The notes: generated by a model not told the origin, from the letters alone. 35,057 nt of DNA from Zoogloeaceae bacterium (GCA_031258715.1 JAIRMN010000215.1:1-35057); one strand, 5' to 3'; positions 23,905-34,323 are shown, numbered from the stretch's first letter. Numbers and translations are program-made.

Positions 23905-25044
23905 CTAGTTGGTGCCGAAGAAATCTTTTACTTTGTCCATCCATGATTGGGCGCGGGGGTGGTGTTCGCCGTCGTGGTCTGCGGAGAGGGTTTCCAGTTC
24001 TTGCAGGAGTTCTTTTTGGCGTTCGGTGAGATGCACGGGCGTTTCCACGACGACGTGGCAGAGCAGGTCGCCGTGGGTGTGGCTGCGGACGCCCTTGATG
24101 CCTTTGCCGCGCAGGCGGAAGACGCGCCCGGTCTGGGTTTCCGGGGGAATCCTGAAGCTGGCGGCGCCGTCCAATGTGGGGATTTCGATTTCCCCGCCCA
24201 GGGCTGCGATAGTGAAGGAAATCGGCATTTCGCAGTGCAGGTCGTTGTGATCCCGCGTGAAGACGGAATGCGGCCTCAGGTGCACCTGCACATAGAGGTC
24301 GCCCGGCGGGCCGCCGTTTACGCCGTGTTCGCCTTCGCCGGAAAGCCGGATGCGATCGCCCTCATCCACTCCGGCGGGAATCTTCACGGCCAAGGTCTTG
24401 TGTTTCTTGACGCGCCCCGCGCCGTGGCAGACGGTGCAGGGGTCGGAGATGAAGCGGCCTGTGCCGTGGCATTTGTGGCAGGTCTGCTGGATGGAGAAAA
24501 ACCCCTGTTGCAGGCGAATCTGGCCACTGCCGCCGCAGGTGGGGCAAGTGGCGGGTTTAGAGCCGGGCTTCGCGCCGGAGCCGTTACAGACTTCGCAGGC
24601 TTCCATCGTGGGGATGCGAATCTTGGTTTCCGTGCCCTTGGCGGCTTGTTCCAGCGAGATTTCCAGGTTGTAGCGCAGGTCGGCGCCGCGATAGACATTG
24701 CCGCGTCCGCCGTGTCCGCCGCCGCGATTGCCGAAAATCTCGTCGAAAATGCCACCGAAGGCGTCGGCGAAATTGCCGCCGCCAAAGCCCTGTCCGCCGC
24801 CGCCAAAACCGGCCTGCGGATCGACGCCCGCGTGGCCGTATTGATCGTAGGCCGCGCGCTTCTGTGCATCGGAGAGCACCTCATAGGCTTCCTTGGCTTC
24901 CTTGAATTTGCCCTCGGCGGCAGGATTATCCGGATTCCGGTCCGGATGGTATTTCATGGCCAGTTTGCGGTAGGCTTTCTTGATCTCGTCTTCGCTCGCG
25001 TCATTGTTTACGCCGAGGATTTCGTAATAGTCTTTCTTGCTCAT
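23905..25044 (-). CDS. dnaJ: Chaperone protein DnaJ
   Basis: A 379-residue Hsp40 that delivers clients to DnaK and stimulates its ATPase. The J domain has [20 protein letters not shown] and the HPD motif in [10 protein letters not shown] Gly/Phe-rich linker ([14 protein letters not shown]) is followed by four zinc-binding CxxCxGxG units ([32 protein letters not shown]) and the C-terminal client-binding domain. The length is normal. It starts 27 bp after the MORN-like gene and is probably in one transcript with dnaK under heat-shock control. Confidence 0.97.
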   Translation of the reverse strand: MSKKDYYEILGVNNDASEDEIKKAYRKLAMKYHPDRNPDNPAAEGKFKEAKEAYEVLSDAQKRAAYDQYGHAGVDPQAGFGGGGQGFGGGNFADAFGGIFDEIFGNRGGGHGGRGNVYRGADLRYNLEISLEQAAKGTETKIRIPTMEACEVCNGSGAKPGSKPATCPTCGGSGQIRLQQGFFSIQQTCHKCHGTGRFISDPCTVCHGAGRVKKHKTLAVKIPAGVDEGDRIRLSGEGEHGVNGGPPGDLYVQVHLRPHSVFTRDHNDLHCEMPISFTIAALGGEIEIPTLDGAASFRIPPETQTGRVFRLRGKGIKGVRSHTHGDLLCHVVVETPVHLTERQKELLQELETLSADHDGEHHPRAQSWMDKVKDFFGTN

Positions 25045-25071
25045 GATGAGGCGTTCCGGGTGTGAATGGCG

Positions 25072-26217
25072 TCAGCGCGGGGAAAAGGGTTTGTCCCAGT
25101 TTATTTCTTCGTTGCTGGTTCCCATGAACCAGTCGCTGCAATTGCCTTGTTCGCAGACGCGACTGTCAATGTGGAAAAGGGTGAGGTAATGCCCATCCGG
25201 GTTCGACGCGTCCGGAAGCGCCTCTCGTTTGCCGACCCTGGCGGCAAGGAGGACGCTCTGCTGGCTGCCGGGGAAATCCGGCGTGATGCCGACGAGGCGC
25301 ATCATTGCCCATTCATCCCGGCTGACAGCGCGGATGAGGGCGCTGTCGCGCGTCAGCATCTTGTCCAGGCGTACCCGCATACCGACGGTTTTGCCTTCCC
25401 AGCGGAAAGGATTTTCCTCGAGTTGTTGCGGTGTGACCCAGGCGTGAATGCCGTTCTTGCGACTGAATTCATAAAACCGCTGGCGGCTTTCCGCCTGTTT
25501 TTGCTGGTATTGCGCGCGGGTTTTTTCCTGTTGCGCGACCTCGGACGCCTTGTTGTAATAGTCGGCGAGTTCGCCGCTTGCATTCACGCGCGCCTCGGCT
25601 TGCGGATCGGGCAGGAGATGGTTGGGCGTGACCTTGAAGGGGGTGGTGTGGATGCCGACCCGGACTTCCTGTCTGTCATCCGGGCAGGCTTGACGGTAGC
25701 GTTTGCCCGCTTCCCGCATGAGGGTTTTCACGCGATCGTCGTCGGCGGCGTTCGCGCCGGATTTCAGCGTCAGGCGCAGCGATTCCACACGGCAAAGTTC
25801 CAGCGGCCCGTCTTGCGCGCTGCGGCTGACAAAAATCAAATCCGCGTCGCCCGCCTTGCCTTGCGGCACGAGGTAACGGTCGCCCGGCGCGGGTTCTATC
25901 GCGTCATTGATTTTGTTGCCGTTGAGGAAAACGCCCTGGCGAAACTCGCCTTCCCAGACGCTTTTGGGTTTCATCCGCGCGAGGCGGAACAACCATTCGG
26001 CCTTGCCCTTGCCTTCAGCGAGTCCGTTCTTGCAGCCGCCGCTGTAGCGCAAGGCGTATTCATCTTGTCGCCGCAGATAGCTTGGCCCCCAGACGGCGCA
26101 AGCGCCGCCCTCGGATTTGACATAGCCGGTCTGCTCATAACTGTCGGCGAAGGCCGGAATGGACACCAGGCCAGCAAACAGGACAGCGACGAGAACGAAC
26201 AACGAAAATTTACGCAT
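25072..26217 (-). CDS. Secreted protein with MORN-like repeats, inside the dnaK-dnaJ operon
   Basis: A 381-residue protein with a signal peptide ([18 protein letters not shown], cleavage after AFA). Residues of about 38-110 contain MORN-like units ([31 protein letters not shown]), then a helical stretch with a Gln/Arg-rich coiled coil (about 230-265) and a C-terminal beta-rich domain ([29 protein letters not shown] near the end). Its role is unknown. Its position between dnaK (78 bp upstream) and dnaJ (27 bp downstream) suggests shared heat-shock expression, but a secreted protein would not meet cytoplasmic DnaK. An envelope-stress role is a guess. Confidence 0.65.
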   Translation of the reverse strand: MRKFSLFVLVAVLFAGLVSIPAFADSYEQTGYVKSEGGACAVWGPSYLRRQDEYALRYSGGCKNGLAEGKGKAEWLFRLARMKPKSVWEGEFRQGVFLNGNKINDAIEPAPGDRYLVPQGKAGDADLIFVSRSAQDGPLELCRVESLRLTLKSGANAADDDRVKTLMREAGKRYRQACPDDRQEVRVGIHTTPFKVTPNHLLPDPQAEARVNASGELADYYNKASEVAQQEKTRAQYQQKQAESRQRFYEFSRKNGIHAWVTPQQLEENPFRWEGKTVGMRVRLDKMLTRDSALIRAVSRDEWAMMRLVGITPDFPGSQQSVLLAARVGKREALPDASNPDGHYLTLFHIDSRVCEQGNCSDWFMGTSNEEINWDKPFSPR

Positions 26218-26295
26218 GGCGTTTTCCAGACAGATGAAGCAAACAACGGGGATGCGGCGAACATCCCCGTTACGGCAGAAAGGGAAGGGGCGCGA

Positions 26296-28227
26296 TTATT
26301 TCTTGTCGTTTACCTCGGTGTATTCCGCGTCGACCACGTCGCCTTCGTCTTTTTTACCTTCCGCGCCTGCCGCCGTCGCGTCTGCGGCGTTGCCCGCTTC
26401 CGCCTGCTGCTGGGCATACATCTTTTCGCCCAATTTTTGCGCGGCCAGCGAGAGCGCCTCGGTCTTGGCGGCGATGACCTCCCTGTCGTTGTCGCGGATG
26501 GCATCCTCGACTTCCTTGATGGCGGCCTCGATTTTTTCCTTTTCGCCCGCGTCGAGCTTGTCGCCGTATTCGGCCAGAGATTTTTTCACCATGTGCGCCA
26601 TGCCATCGGCACTGTTCCTGACATCGGCCAGCTCGCGCGCCTTTTTGTCGTCCTCAGCGTGCAGTTCGGCGTCCTTCACCATCGCCTGGATTTCCGCTTC
26701 GGAAAGCCCGGAATTGGCCTTGATGGTGATCTTGTTTTCCTTCCCGGTACCCTTGTCCTTCGCGGACACGTGCATGATGCCGTTGGCGTCGATGTCGAAG
26801 GTAACTTCAATCTGCGGCAGGCCGCGCGGCGCGGGCGGGATGCCTTCGAGATTGAATTGCCCCAGGCTTTTGTTGCCGGAGGCGACTTCCCGCTCGCCTT
26901 GCAGCACATGGATGGTCACGGCGGACTGGTTGTCGTCGGCGGTGGAAAAGACCTGGCTTGCCTTGGTGGGAATCGTGGTGTTTTTCTGGATCAATTTGGT
27001 CATTACGCCGCCCAGGGTCTCGATGCCGAGCGACAGAGGCGTCACGTCCAGCAGCAGCACGTCCTTGACTTCGCCTTGCAGCACGCCGCCCTGGATGGCC
27101 GCGCCGACGGCTACGGCTTCATCGGGGTTGACATCCTTCCGCGGTTCCTTGCCGAAGAATTCCTTTACTTTTTCCTGCACCTTGGGCATACGGGTCTGGC
27201 CGCCGACTAGGATCACGTCGTCGATGTCGGAGACCTTTAGTCCCGCGTCCTTCAGCGCGATCTGGCAGGGCGAAATGGTACGGCCAACGAGTTCCTCGAC
27301 CAAAGCTTCAAACTTGGCGCGGGTGATCTTCTGCGTCAGGTGCTTGGGGCCGGAGGCGTCCGCCGTGATGTAGGGGAGATTCACCTCGGTCTGCTGGCTC
27401 GAGGAAAGCTCGATCTTCGCCTTTTCCGCCGCTTCCTTCAGGCGCTGGAGCGCCAGCACGTCCTTTTTCAGATCGACGCCGGATTCCTTCTTGAATTCCT
27501 CGATGATGTAATCGATCAGGCGCTGGTCGAAATCCTCGCCGCCCAGAAAGGTGTCGCCGTTTGTCGCCAGCACCTCGAACTGCTTTTCACCCTCCACGTC
27601 GGCGATTTCGATGATGGAAATGTCGAAAGTGCCGCCGCCTAGGTCATAGACCGCGATCTTCCTATCTTTCCTCGATTCCTTGTCCATGCCGAAGGCGAGC
27701 GCCGCGGCGGTGGGTTCGTTGATGATGCGCTTCACCTCCAGCCCGGCAATGCGTCCAGCGTCCTTGGTGGCCTGCCGCTGGCTGTCGTTGAAGTAGGCGG
27801 GCACGGTGATGACCGCCTCGGTGACTTCCTCGCCCAGATAATCCTCGGCGGTTTTCTTCATCTTGCGCAGGACTTCCGCCGACACCTGCGGCGGGGCGAT
27901 TTTCTTGTCGCGCGCTTCTACCCAGGCGTCGCCATTGTCGGCCTTGACGATTTTGTAGGGCATCAGGCCGATGTCCTTTTGCACTTCCTTTTCCTCGAAG
28001 CGCCGCCCGATCAGGCGCTTGACCGCGTAGAGCGTGTTCCTCGGGTTAGTGACGGCCTGCCGCTTGGCGGGCGCGCCGCAGAGGATTTCGCCATCCTCGG
28101 CGTACCCGACGATGGAGGGCGTGGTGCGCGCGCCTTCGGAGTTTTCGATGACCCTGGCGCTGCCGCCTTCCATGATGGCCACGCAGCTATTGGTGGTGCC
28201 CAGGTCAATGCCGATGATTTTTCCCAT
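26296..28227 (-). CDS. dnaK: Chaperone protein DnaK (Hsp70)
   Basis: A 643-residue Hsp70. The ATPase domain opens [20 protein letters not shown] and has [13 protein letters not shown] and [15 protein letters not shown] hydrophobic linker ([12 protein letters not shown]) leads to the client-binding domain and the lid. The acidic C-terminus ends with EYTEVNDKK, in line with the EEVDDK-type tails. It uses ATP to bind and release unfolded proteins together with DnaJ and GrpE. AAAGGA precedes the ATG. Its own sigma-32-type promoter lies at 28289-28316, so it need not depend on grpE transcription. Confidence 0.98.
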   Translation of the reverse strand: MGKIIGIDLGTTNSCVAIMEGGSARVIENSEGARTTPSIVGYAEDGEILCGAPAKRQAVTNPRNTLYAVKRLIGRRFEEKEVQKDIGLMPYKIVKADNGDAWVEARDKKIAPPQVSAEVLRKMKKTAEDYLGEEVTEAVITVPAYFNDSQRQATKDAGRIAGLEVKRIINEPTAAALAFGMDKESRKDRKIAVYDLGGGTFDISIIEIADVEGEKQFEVLATNGDTFLGGEDFDQRLIDYIIEEFKKESGVDLKKDVLALQRLKEAAEKAKIELSSSQQTEVNLPYITADASGPKHLTQKITRAKFEALVEELVGRTISPCQIALKDAGLKVSDIDDVILVGGQTRMPKVQEKVKEFFGKEPRKDVNPDEAVAVGAAIQGGVLQGEVKDVLLLDVTPLSLGIETLGGVMTKLIQKNTTIPTKASQVFSTADDNQSAVTIHVLQGEREVASGNKSLGQFNLEGIPPAPRGLPQIEVTFDIDANGIMHVSAKDKGTGKENKITIKANSGLSEAEIQAMVKDAELHAEDDKKARELADVRNSADGMAHMVKKSLAEYGDKLDAGEKEKIEAAIKEVEDAIRDNDREVIAAKTEALSLAAQKLGEKMYAQQQAEAGNAADATAAGAEGKKDEGDVVDAEYTEVNDKK

Positions 28228-28288
28228 GTCTCATTCCTTTCAGTCATGCGCCTGCGATGGCGCGAAGTCGATGTGTCGCTGTTTCCGG

Positions 28289-28316
28289 AAATAGGGACGG
28301 GCGCGCGGATTTCAAG
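28289..28316 (-). promoter_or_regulatory. Sigma-32 heat-shock promoter of dnaK
   Basis: On the minus strand CTTGAAA (28316-28310), a 13-bp spacer and CCCTATTT (28296-28289) match CTTGAAA-N11-16-CCCCATNT at all but one defined base. The transcript leader before dnaK would be about 55 nt. Confidence 0.8.
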
Positions 28317-28359
28317 TCGCGTCCCGTCCCGCCCGCGAAAGGGTTTCCGGAACCGTCCC

Positions 28360-28935
28360 TCAATCCGTCTTTCCGCTGGAAACCAGCACCATGGCGGGAC
28401 GCAGCACACGATCGGCAATCAGATAGCCTTTTTGCAGCACCTGCACGATGGTATTGGCCTCCGTGTCGCTGGCGACTACCTGGATGGCTTGATGCAGGTT
28501 GGGATCGAATTTTTCGCCCAACGGTTCGACTTCCTTCAGCGCGGATTTTTCAAAGGCGGAAACGAGCTGTTTCAGGGTCAGTTCCACGCCGCCGCGCAGG
28601 TCGTCCGCCGTTTGCCGTTCGCTGGCAAGCGCCGCTTCCAGGCTATCCTTGACGGGCAGGAGTTCGCCCGCGAACTTTTCTATGCCGAATTTATGCGCCC
28701 TGGCAATATCTTCCTGCGCCCGCCGCCGCACGTTCTCGGCTTCTGCCCTGGCGCGCAGCCAGTTATCCTGCAATTCGGCGTTCTTTCGTTCCAGCGCGGC
28801 AACCCGGGCGGAAAGATCGTCTGCAGCCTCCACGGAAGATTCCGGAGATTCCGGCGCGGGCGCGGCTTTGGCGCGAATGGCATCTTCGACGGATGCGGCC
28901 TCCGCCGGGGCTTTGGGTGTATCGTCTTTGCGCAT
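28360..28935 (-). CDS. grpE: Nucleotide exchange factor GrpE
   Basis: A 191-residue cofactor that releases ADP from DnaK. After an Ala/Glu-rich disordered start comes the long dimerising helix ([37 protein letters not shown]), then [11 protein letters not shown] and the beta-domain ([32 protein letters not shown]). The ATG at 28935 was chosen because GGGAG precedes it at 6 nt and the protein starts MRKDD; codons upstream cover the heat-shock promoter. dnaK follows after 132 bp with its own promoter. Confidence 0.96.
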   Translation of the reverse strand: MRKDDTPKAPAEAASVEDAIRAKAAPAPESPESSVEAADDLSARVAALERKNAELQDNWLRARAEAENVRRRAQEDIARAHKFGIEKFAGELLPVKDSLEAALASERQTADDLRGGVELTLKQLVSAFEKSALKEVEPLGEKFDPNLHQAIQVVASDTEANTIVQVLQKGYLIADRVLRPAMVLVSSGKTD

Positions 28936-28961
28936 AGGGGACTCCCGTGAACACTTCCGGG

Positions 28962-28990
28962 TTATGGGGATGAAAAAAGTTTTTTCAAGC
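28962..28990 (-). promoter_or_regulatory. Sigma-32 heat-shock promoter of grpE
   Basis: On the minus strand CTTGAAA (28990-28984), a 14-bp spacer and CCCCATAA (28969-28962) match the sigma-32 consensus almost fully. It lies 27 nt before the grpE ATG, in the divergent gap shared with the Ser/Thr kinase. Confidence 0.85.
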
Positions 28991-29059
28991 CGGAGCGAGA
29001 TTTTGTTAGCATTCCCATCTTCGAAGTAACCGCGTCGACACACAACGGGAACTGGCAAC

Positions 29060-30418
29060 ATGGAAACCATCGGCAAATATCACATCGTCCGGGAGTTGGG
29101 CAAGGGCGCGACCGCCGTGGTGTACCTTTGCCAGGACCCGGATGTCGAACGGCAGGTGGCGGTCAAGGTCGTACAGTTCCATCACAAGAACCTGGCGGTT
29201 TCCCGGCGTCTGCGCAAGCTCTTTCGCACGGAACGCATGGTTGCCGAGCGGCTCAACCATCCCAACATCGTGCGCGTCTATGACGCCGAAGTCCAGGATA
29301 ACCAAGCGTATATCGCTATGGAATACGTGGATGGCGTTTCCTTGGAAGAATACTGCCACATCGACCGCCTGTTGCCCCTGCATCGCACCATCGGCATCGT
29401 TTTCAAGTGTTGCATGGCGCTGGATCATGCCTATCATCAGGGCGTTATTCACCGCGACATCAAGCCCGCCAACATTCTGGTGGATAGGGAAGACAATCCC
29501 AAGATTGCCGACTTTGGCCTAGCGATCAACATCAACAAGGACATGGATCGGGATTCCACCTTCGTGATGGGCGTGGGTTCCCCGGCCTACATGTCGCCGG
29601 AGCAGATCAAGGCGTATCCGCTAAACCAGAAAACCGACCTTTATTCCTTGGGCGTGGTGCTCTTCCAAATGCTTGCAGGCCGGTTGCCTTTCCGGGCACA
29701 GGATCAGGCGACGCTGGTCTACAAAATCATGAATACGGATCCGCCGCTTGCCTCGCGCATGAATCCCAATGTGCCGATCAAGCTCGACGCCATCCTCAAG
29801 AAGGCGCTGGAAAAGAATCTCTACAGCCGCTACAGCAACGGCGCGGAATTCGCCAAGGAATTGTCTTCGGTGCGTTACAAAATCATGACCGACGACGAAG
29901 ACCATGCACGGCAGGATAACGCGCATTTCTCGGCGTTGCGCAAGCTGGAGTTCTTCCTTGAATTCGAGAACGTGGAACTCTGGGAAATCCTGCGTTCCGC
30001 AGTGTGGCGCAACATCGACGCGGGCGTCATCCTGATGCGGGAAGGCGATGAAGATCGGCGTTTCGGCATCCTGGTTTCGGGCGGGGCGGAAGTCTCGCGC
30101 GAGGGCAAGGTGTTGTGTCGCCTGGGTGCGGGCGAAGTCGTTGGCGAAATGGCCTATCTTTCTCCCGCCGAAGGCAAGCGCGGCGCGACGGTGGTGACGC
30201 TGGAACCCTGCCTGTTCGTGGAGATCAGCGGCCCGGCGCTGGCGATGGCTTCGGACGAGCTTCAGGACAGGATGCGCAACGCCTTGATCGCGAAGATCAT
30301 CGCCCGCCTGCGCGCCGCCAACCAGCGTCTGCTGGAACAGGCGGAAGCCGTGAGCGTCGAAGGGAGCGGCGCGTTGCCGTTGGGCAGCGGCGAATTGAAA
30401 CTCGAATTGCTGCCGTGA
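29060..30418 (+). CDS. Ser/Thr protein kinase fused to a cyclic-nucleotide-binding-like domain
   Basis: A 452-residue soluble Hanks-type kinase. The Gly-rich loop GKGATAVVY (14-22), the ATP lysine in VAVKVV (Lys36), [10 protein letters not shown] (catalytic Asp133), DFG (151-153) and [10 protein letters not shown] all look active. After the kinase domain (to about 270) comes a helical linker, then a cNMP-binding-like beta-roll (about 315-400: [32 protein letters not shown]). The canonical phosphate-binding Arg is not clearly in place, so another signal or none may bind. No membrane helix is present. It diverges from grpE and is convergent with the amidotransferase, 7 bp away. Targets are unknown. 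Confidence 0.9.
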   Translation: METIGKYHIVRELGKGATAVVYLCQDPDVERQVAVKVVQFHHKNLAVSRRLRKLFRTERMVAERLNHPNIVRVYDAEVQDNQAYIAMEYVDGVSLEEYCHIDRLLPLHRTIGIVFKCCMALDHAYHQGVIHRDIKPANILVDREDNPKIADFGLAININKDMDRDSTFVMGVGSPAYMSPEQIKAYPLNQKTDLYSLGVVLFQMLAGRLPFRAQDQATLVYKIMNTDPPLASRMNPNVPIKLDAILKKALEKNLYSRYSNGAEFAKELSSVRYKIMTDDEDHARQDNAHFSALRKLEFFLEFENVELWEILRSAVWRNIDAGVILMREGDEDRRFGILVSGGAEVSREGKVLCRLGAGEVVGEMAYLSPAEGKRGATVVTLEPCLFVEISGPALAMASDELQDRMRNALIAKIIARLRAANQRLLEQAEAVSVEGSGALPLGSGELKLELLP

Positions 30419-30425
30419 TCGAGCG

Positions 30426-32246
30426 TCAGTGGGAGGCCGTCGATGGCTTTGCCGCGACGCGCGTTTGCAGCCAGTATTCCAGCGCCGCCAGATGCCAGAG
30501 CTTGTTGCCCTGCAGTGGCGTGAAGTGCCCCAGGGGTTCGGCAAGGAGTTTATTGACGCCCGCGCGGTCATAGAGTCCGCGGGCGCGGCAGGCGGAGGCT
30601 TCGAGCGTGTCGCGGATGAAGTCGAGAAAGCCGCCGCGCAGATATTTCAGGGCGGGCGTTGGAAAATAGCCTTTGGGTCTGTCGATGATTTCGCGCGGCA
30701 AGAGGGCGCGCGCGATCTGTTTCAACGGAAATTTGCCGCCTTCCTTCAGGCGCAGCGCGGGCGGCAGGGTCATGGCGGTTTCCACCAGCGCCCTGTCGAG
30801 AAAGGGGACGCGCGCTTCCAGTCCGTGCGCCATGCTCATGTTGTCGATGCGCTTTACCGGATCGTCGATCATCAGCGTGGTGACATCCAGGCGGAACACC
30901 TGATCCATGAACCCGTCGGCGCCGGACTCGCGCAGACGGGCGTCGATGAAGGGACTGACATGGTCGCAGACGGCATCGGCGTGGGCGGCGACCCATTCCC
31001 TGTCCAGCATCTCCAGGAATCCGGCGTGGGAACGGTCGAAATAGCGGGGCGCGAAACGGGCGAGCGGCGGCAGGCTTTCCGGCTCCGCCGCCATTTGCGG
31101 GTACCAGTAATAACCGCCGAACACCTCGTCCGCGCCCTGACCGGAGAGCACGACCTTGACTTCCTTTTTGACCTCGCGGGAAAGCAGCCAGAAGGCGACG
31201 TTATCCTGGCTGAACATGGGTTCGGACATGGCGGCGATGGCCGCCGGAAGCGCCGAGAGCATCTCGCGGTCGCTGATGGCATAGCGGCGGTGCGCCGTGC
31301 CGAAATGACGCGCCACGCGATCGGAATAATGGAATTCATTGCCCGCTTCTTCCGGCTGGTCGGCAAAACCAATGGAAAAGGTGGGGATGTCCGTCCGTCC
31401 CCGCGCGGCCAGGAGCGCCACCAGGAGGCTGGAATCCAGGCCGCCGGAGAGCAGTACGCCCACCGGCACGTCGGCGGCAAGCAGATGGCTGTCGACAGCC
31501 GCCGCCAAGCGTTCGCGGACGGCTTCCAGATACCCGGCCTCGTCGGGTTCCGGTGCGGGGCGGCGGGCGGAAAGCCGCCAATAGCGGCCTTCGTCCGTCG
31601 CGCCGTCGACGGCAACCGCCTGCCAGGTGGCGGGCGGCAATTTTTTGACGTGACAAAACAGGGTGTGCGGCGCGGGGACGGAACCATGCAGGGTGAACTG
31701 GAATTGCAGGCCGATGGCGTCGAGTTCCGTATCCACGCCGCCGCCCGCCAAAAGCGCGGGCAGGCTGGAAGCGAAGCGCAGACGGCGCGCGTCGCGGACA
31801 AGGTAGAGCGGCTTGATGCCGAAACGGTCGCGGGCAAGGAAAAGGCTTTGGGCGCGCGCATCCCAAAGGGCGAAGGCAAACATGCCTTCCAGCCGGACCA
31901 GGCAATCGCGCCCCCAGGCGTGATATGCCTTGAGGATGACTTCGGTGTCGCCTTCGGAAAAGAAGCGGTAGCCGCGCGCGGCGAGTTCGCGGCGCAGTTC
32001 GCGGTAGTTGTAGATGACGCCGTTGAAGACCAGCGTCAGTCCCAGTTCCTCGTCTCGCATCGGCTGCCTGGCCGCGTCCGAGAGATCGATGACGGCCAGC
32101 CGCCGGTGTCCGAAGGCCAGCGTCCCATCGAGGTATCGTCCTTCCGCGTCCGGCCCGCGCGGGCGTAGGGCATCGGTCATCCGCGCCAGCGCCTCGCCGT
32201 CCGCCGTCTGTTTGTCAAACCGCAATTCGCCACAAATGCCGCACAT
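30426..32246 (-). CDS. Asparagine-synthetase-family amidotransferase, possibly NAGGN type
   Basis: A 606-residue two-domain enzyme. The N-terminal glutaminase has the catalytic Cys2 (MCGICGELRF), RPRGPD, GHRRLAVIDLS and FNGVIYNYRELR. The C-terminal ATP-dependent synthetase has the PP-loop VLLSGGLDSSLLVAL and VVLSGQGADEVFGGYYWYP. It passes ammonia from glutamine to an adenylated carboxylate. The opening MCGICGELRF and the VPAPHTLF segment resemble the N-acetylglutaminylglutamine (NAGGN) amidotransferase branch, which makes an osmoprotectant dipeptide. The usual partner, an N-acetylglutaminylglutamine synthetase, is not in the window. Plain AsnB is the alternative. It starts 5 bp after the dynamin-like gene, so the two share a transcript. 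Confidence 0.85.
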   Translation of the reverse strand: MCGICGELRFDKQTADGEALARMTDALRPRGPDAEGRYLDGTLAFGHRRLAVIDLSDAARQPMRDEELGLTLVFNGVIYNYRELRRELAARGYRFFSEGDTEVILKAYHAWGRDCLVRLEGMFAFALWDARAQSLFLARDRFGIKPLYLVRDARRLRFASSLPALLAGGGVDTELDAIGLQFQFTLHGSVPAPHTLFCHVKKLPPATWQAVAVDGATDEGRYWRLSARRPAPEPDEAGYLEAVRERLAAAVDSHLLAADVPVGVLLSGGLDSSLLVALLAARGRTDIPTFSIGFADQPEEAGNEFHYSDRVARHFGTAHRRYAISDREMLSALPAAIAAMSEPMFSQDNVAFWLLSREVKKEVKVVLSGQGADEVFGGYYWYPQMAAEPESLPPLARFAPRYFDRSHAGFLEMLDREWVAAHADAVCDHVSPFIDARLRESGADGFMDQVFRLDVTTLMIDDPVKRIDNMSMAHGLEARVPFLDRALVETAMTLPPALRLKEGGKFPLKQIARALLPREIIDRPKGYFPTPALKYLRGGFLDFIRDTLEASACRARGLYDRAGVNKLLAEPLGHFTPLQGNKLWHLAALEYWLQTRVAAKPSTASH

Positions 32247-32251
32247 CCTTT

Positions 32252-34228
32252 TCAGGCCCGTTGCGCGACTGTGTCATCGGGACGACTATCGTCCGCCCCG
32301 CGCTTTTCTCCTCGCCGCATCAGGGCCTGCATGGCCCTGGCGATGGCGTCGAGGGATGTGATCTGTTGTTGCAGGTCGCCTTTCATTGAGACCAGTTCCT
32401 GGATTCGTTCTTCCAGTGTGTCGGCGGCTTCGTGGATCCGCTCTATGCTGTCCAGGCGGCGCTTGAGGTGCAATTGGTGTTCGCGCACACGGGTTTCCAC
32501 GGGACCCATGATGATTTTGAGCCAGCTTTCCACATCCCAGTTGGCGCGCCCAAAGATTTTTTGCGACTGCACGGCGATTTCTTCAAAAAACTTCTGCGCG
32601 ATATTCTTTTTTTCGTGGGTCATGAACTGAACCGCGGTATTCAGATGGGTGTCGCACCAGGTTTCCAGGCGATGGATTTCCCTTTCGTAGATCACCAAGG
32701 AAAAGTCGACGGGATTGGCGAGCTTGAGGCCATGTTCGACCTGGAGGCGTTTGTAGACGGAATCCATCATGACGCGGATTTCCCTGACCTCATCGCCGGA
32801 TTTTTTCAGGTTGGTCTTGACTTCCTGGAAAAAGCCGTGGATGGCGCGGGAAATTTGCCTTGAGAAATTGGCGTCCAGCATGGTTTGCCGGGTTTTTTCC
32901 GTCAGTTGGCGCAGGGGCCTGACGCCCAGGTGTGCGAACAGTTTGTTGGTGAGCGTGGAAAACACGCTGCGCACGGCGTAATAGTGTTGCAGTCCGGCAT
33001 CGAATTCCTCTTTTTCCACCCGTATCTTGCCCATCATGTATTCGACTACGTTCCGGTTCTTGCCGCGCAGATCGGAGAGTTCGGCAATCTGATCGTTCAG
33101 GTTCGAATGGCGGACTTCCAAGAGTTCCCGGATGTGGTGGTGGATTTCCCCGAATTCGCATTGGGTATCGTCGCGCACGATGTCATGCTTGGCGGGGATG
33201 AGTTCGTCGGAAAGGGCAGCTTCGAGTTCCGGAAGACGGCTTTTTCCCAACAATCCGGCGTCCTGGTTGATCTTGGCGACCAGCCCCTTTTGCGCCGATA
33301 CGGGGAAAATCTGGGCGCTGGGGATGCCAAGGATGTCCGCGCAGGTCTTGGTCTGGCGCACGATTTCCGCATCGATTTCCGCCTCGCTCTTGAGATCGTC
33401 CCAGAGGCCGTCAATCTTGTTCAGGACGACCAGACGCCCGCGTTTGCCATGGTTGCGGGCGATATGTTCGCGCCATACGAGCAGATCCGATTGCGTTACG
33501 CCGGTATCGGCGGCAAGGATAAAAAGGACGGCATGGGCATTGGGCAGGAGGGAAAGCGTGAGTTCCGGCTCGGTGCCGATGGCGTTCAGCCCTGGCGTGT
33601 CCAGAATCACCAGTCCCTGTTCGAGCAAGGGATGCGGAAAATTGATGACGGCATGACGCCAGCGGGGAATTTCCACCTGTCCCGCTTCATCCACATGAAA
33701 AGCGCCAACCTGCGTTTCATCCACGGTGAATCCCAGGCTGGCCGCTTCTTCGGGGGAAACGCGGATGACTTCGCTCACCTGGCGCAGGGCGTCCTGCATG
33801 GCCTTGGCCGAATGAACATCCAGCGGGATGCGCTGCCAGGCGTCGGGGCTTTGCTTGTATTCGCTGACGCTGGTGTTGCCGCCGCGCGTCTGGATGGAAA
33901 GCAGTTCAATGACGGGCGGCTTGTCGGCCACATACAGGAGTTCCGTCGGGCACATGGTGGTGCGTCCCGCCGAGGAAGGCAAGACGCGGCTGCCATAGGC
34001 GGCAAAGAAGATGCTGTTGATGAGTTCGGATTTGCCGCGCGAGAATTCCGCGACGAACGCCACATTGAGCTTGTCCTCCCGGATCCGCGCCTCCAGCCGC
34101 GAAAGCCGCAACTCCGCCTGCGCGTCGCTCAAATCCTGCTCGATCAGCCACTGGCGAAACCGCACCGTCGCCGCGATGATGGCAAGCCGCCACTGGCTAT
34201 AGGCGGAAAATTGTTGGGCAAGGGACAT
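32252..34228 (-). CDS. Dynamin-like GTPase
   Basis: A 658-residue large GTPase. The P-loop region is AFVAEFSRGKSELINSIF (Lys66-Ser67), the switch-2 motif VILDTPGLNAI, and the base-recognition motif VVLNKIDGLW. The C-terminal half is almost all helical and coiled-coil (about 360-640), as in bacterial dynamin-like proteins that act on membranes. There is no transmembrane helix except a mildly hydrophobic stretch near residues 12-22. ATG 34228 was preferred to a TTG at 34261, though the Shine-Dalgarno is weak. It is the first gene of a two-gene operon with the amidotransferase. The membrane process it serves is unknown. Confidence 0.85.
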   Translation of the reverse strand: MSLAQQFSAYSQWRLAIIAATVRFRQWLIEQDLSDAQAELRLSRLEARIREDKLNVAFVAEFSRGKSELINSIFFAAYGSRVLPSSAGRTTMCPTELLYVADKPPVIELLSIQTRGGNTSVSEYKQSPDAWQRIPLDVHSAKAMQDALRQVSEVIRVSPEEAASLGFTVDETQVGAFHVDEAGQVEIPRWRHAVINFPHPLLEQGLVILDTPGLNAIGTEPELTLSLLPNAHAVLFILAADTGVTQSDLLVWREHIARNHGKRGRLVVLNKIDGLWDDLKSEAEIDAEIVRQTKTCADILGIPSAQIFPVSAQKGLVAKINQDAGLLGKSRLPELEAALSDELIPAKHDIVRDDTQCEFGEIHHHIRELLEVRHSNLNDQIAELSDLRGKNRNVVEYMMGKIRVEKEEFDAGLQHYYAVRSVFSTLTNKLFAHLGVRPLRQLTEKTRQTMLDANFSRQISRAIHGFFQEVKTNLKKSGDEVREIRVMMDSVYKRLQVEHGLKLANPVDFSLVIYEREIHRLETWCDTHLNTAVQFMTHEKKNIAQKFFEEIAVQSQKIFGRANWDVESWLKIIMGPVETRVREHQLHLKRRLDSIERIHEAADTLEERIQELVSMKGDLQQQITSLDAIARAMQALMRRGEKRGADDSRPDDTVAQRA

Positions 34229-34279
34229 GAATTGACCCACAAAGAATATGAAAGCTGCCAATTTAGCATGTTTAGGGGG

Positions 34280-34323
34280 GACAGAGGGCAGAGGACAGAA
34301 AAGTTACCGGCGTTTCGCGCCGC
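34280..34323 (+). repeat. Dispersed repeat family B, copy 5 (head only)
   Basis: ACAGAGGGCAGAGGACAG, then AAAAGTTACCGGCGTTTCGC and GCCG. The tail with the GCTTCGTCG motif is missing. It lies between the dynamin-like gene and the IS630 remnant, which diverge. Confidence 0.55.

Noticed and set aside
23947-25065. Open frame of 372 codons on the plus strand opposite dnaJ
   Set aside because: It covers dnaJ exactly and has no protein family features.
25066-27210. Long open frame (714 codons) on the plus strand opposite dnaK and the MORN-like gene
   Set aside because: It is a shadow of dnaK and the MORN-like gene, which are both supported by motifs on the other strand.
30429-32168. Open frame of 579 codons opposite the amidotransferase
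   Set aside because: It is a shadow frame; the minus strand carries the catalytic Cys and PP-loop.
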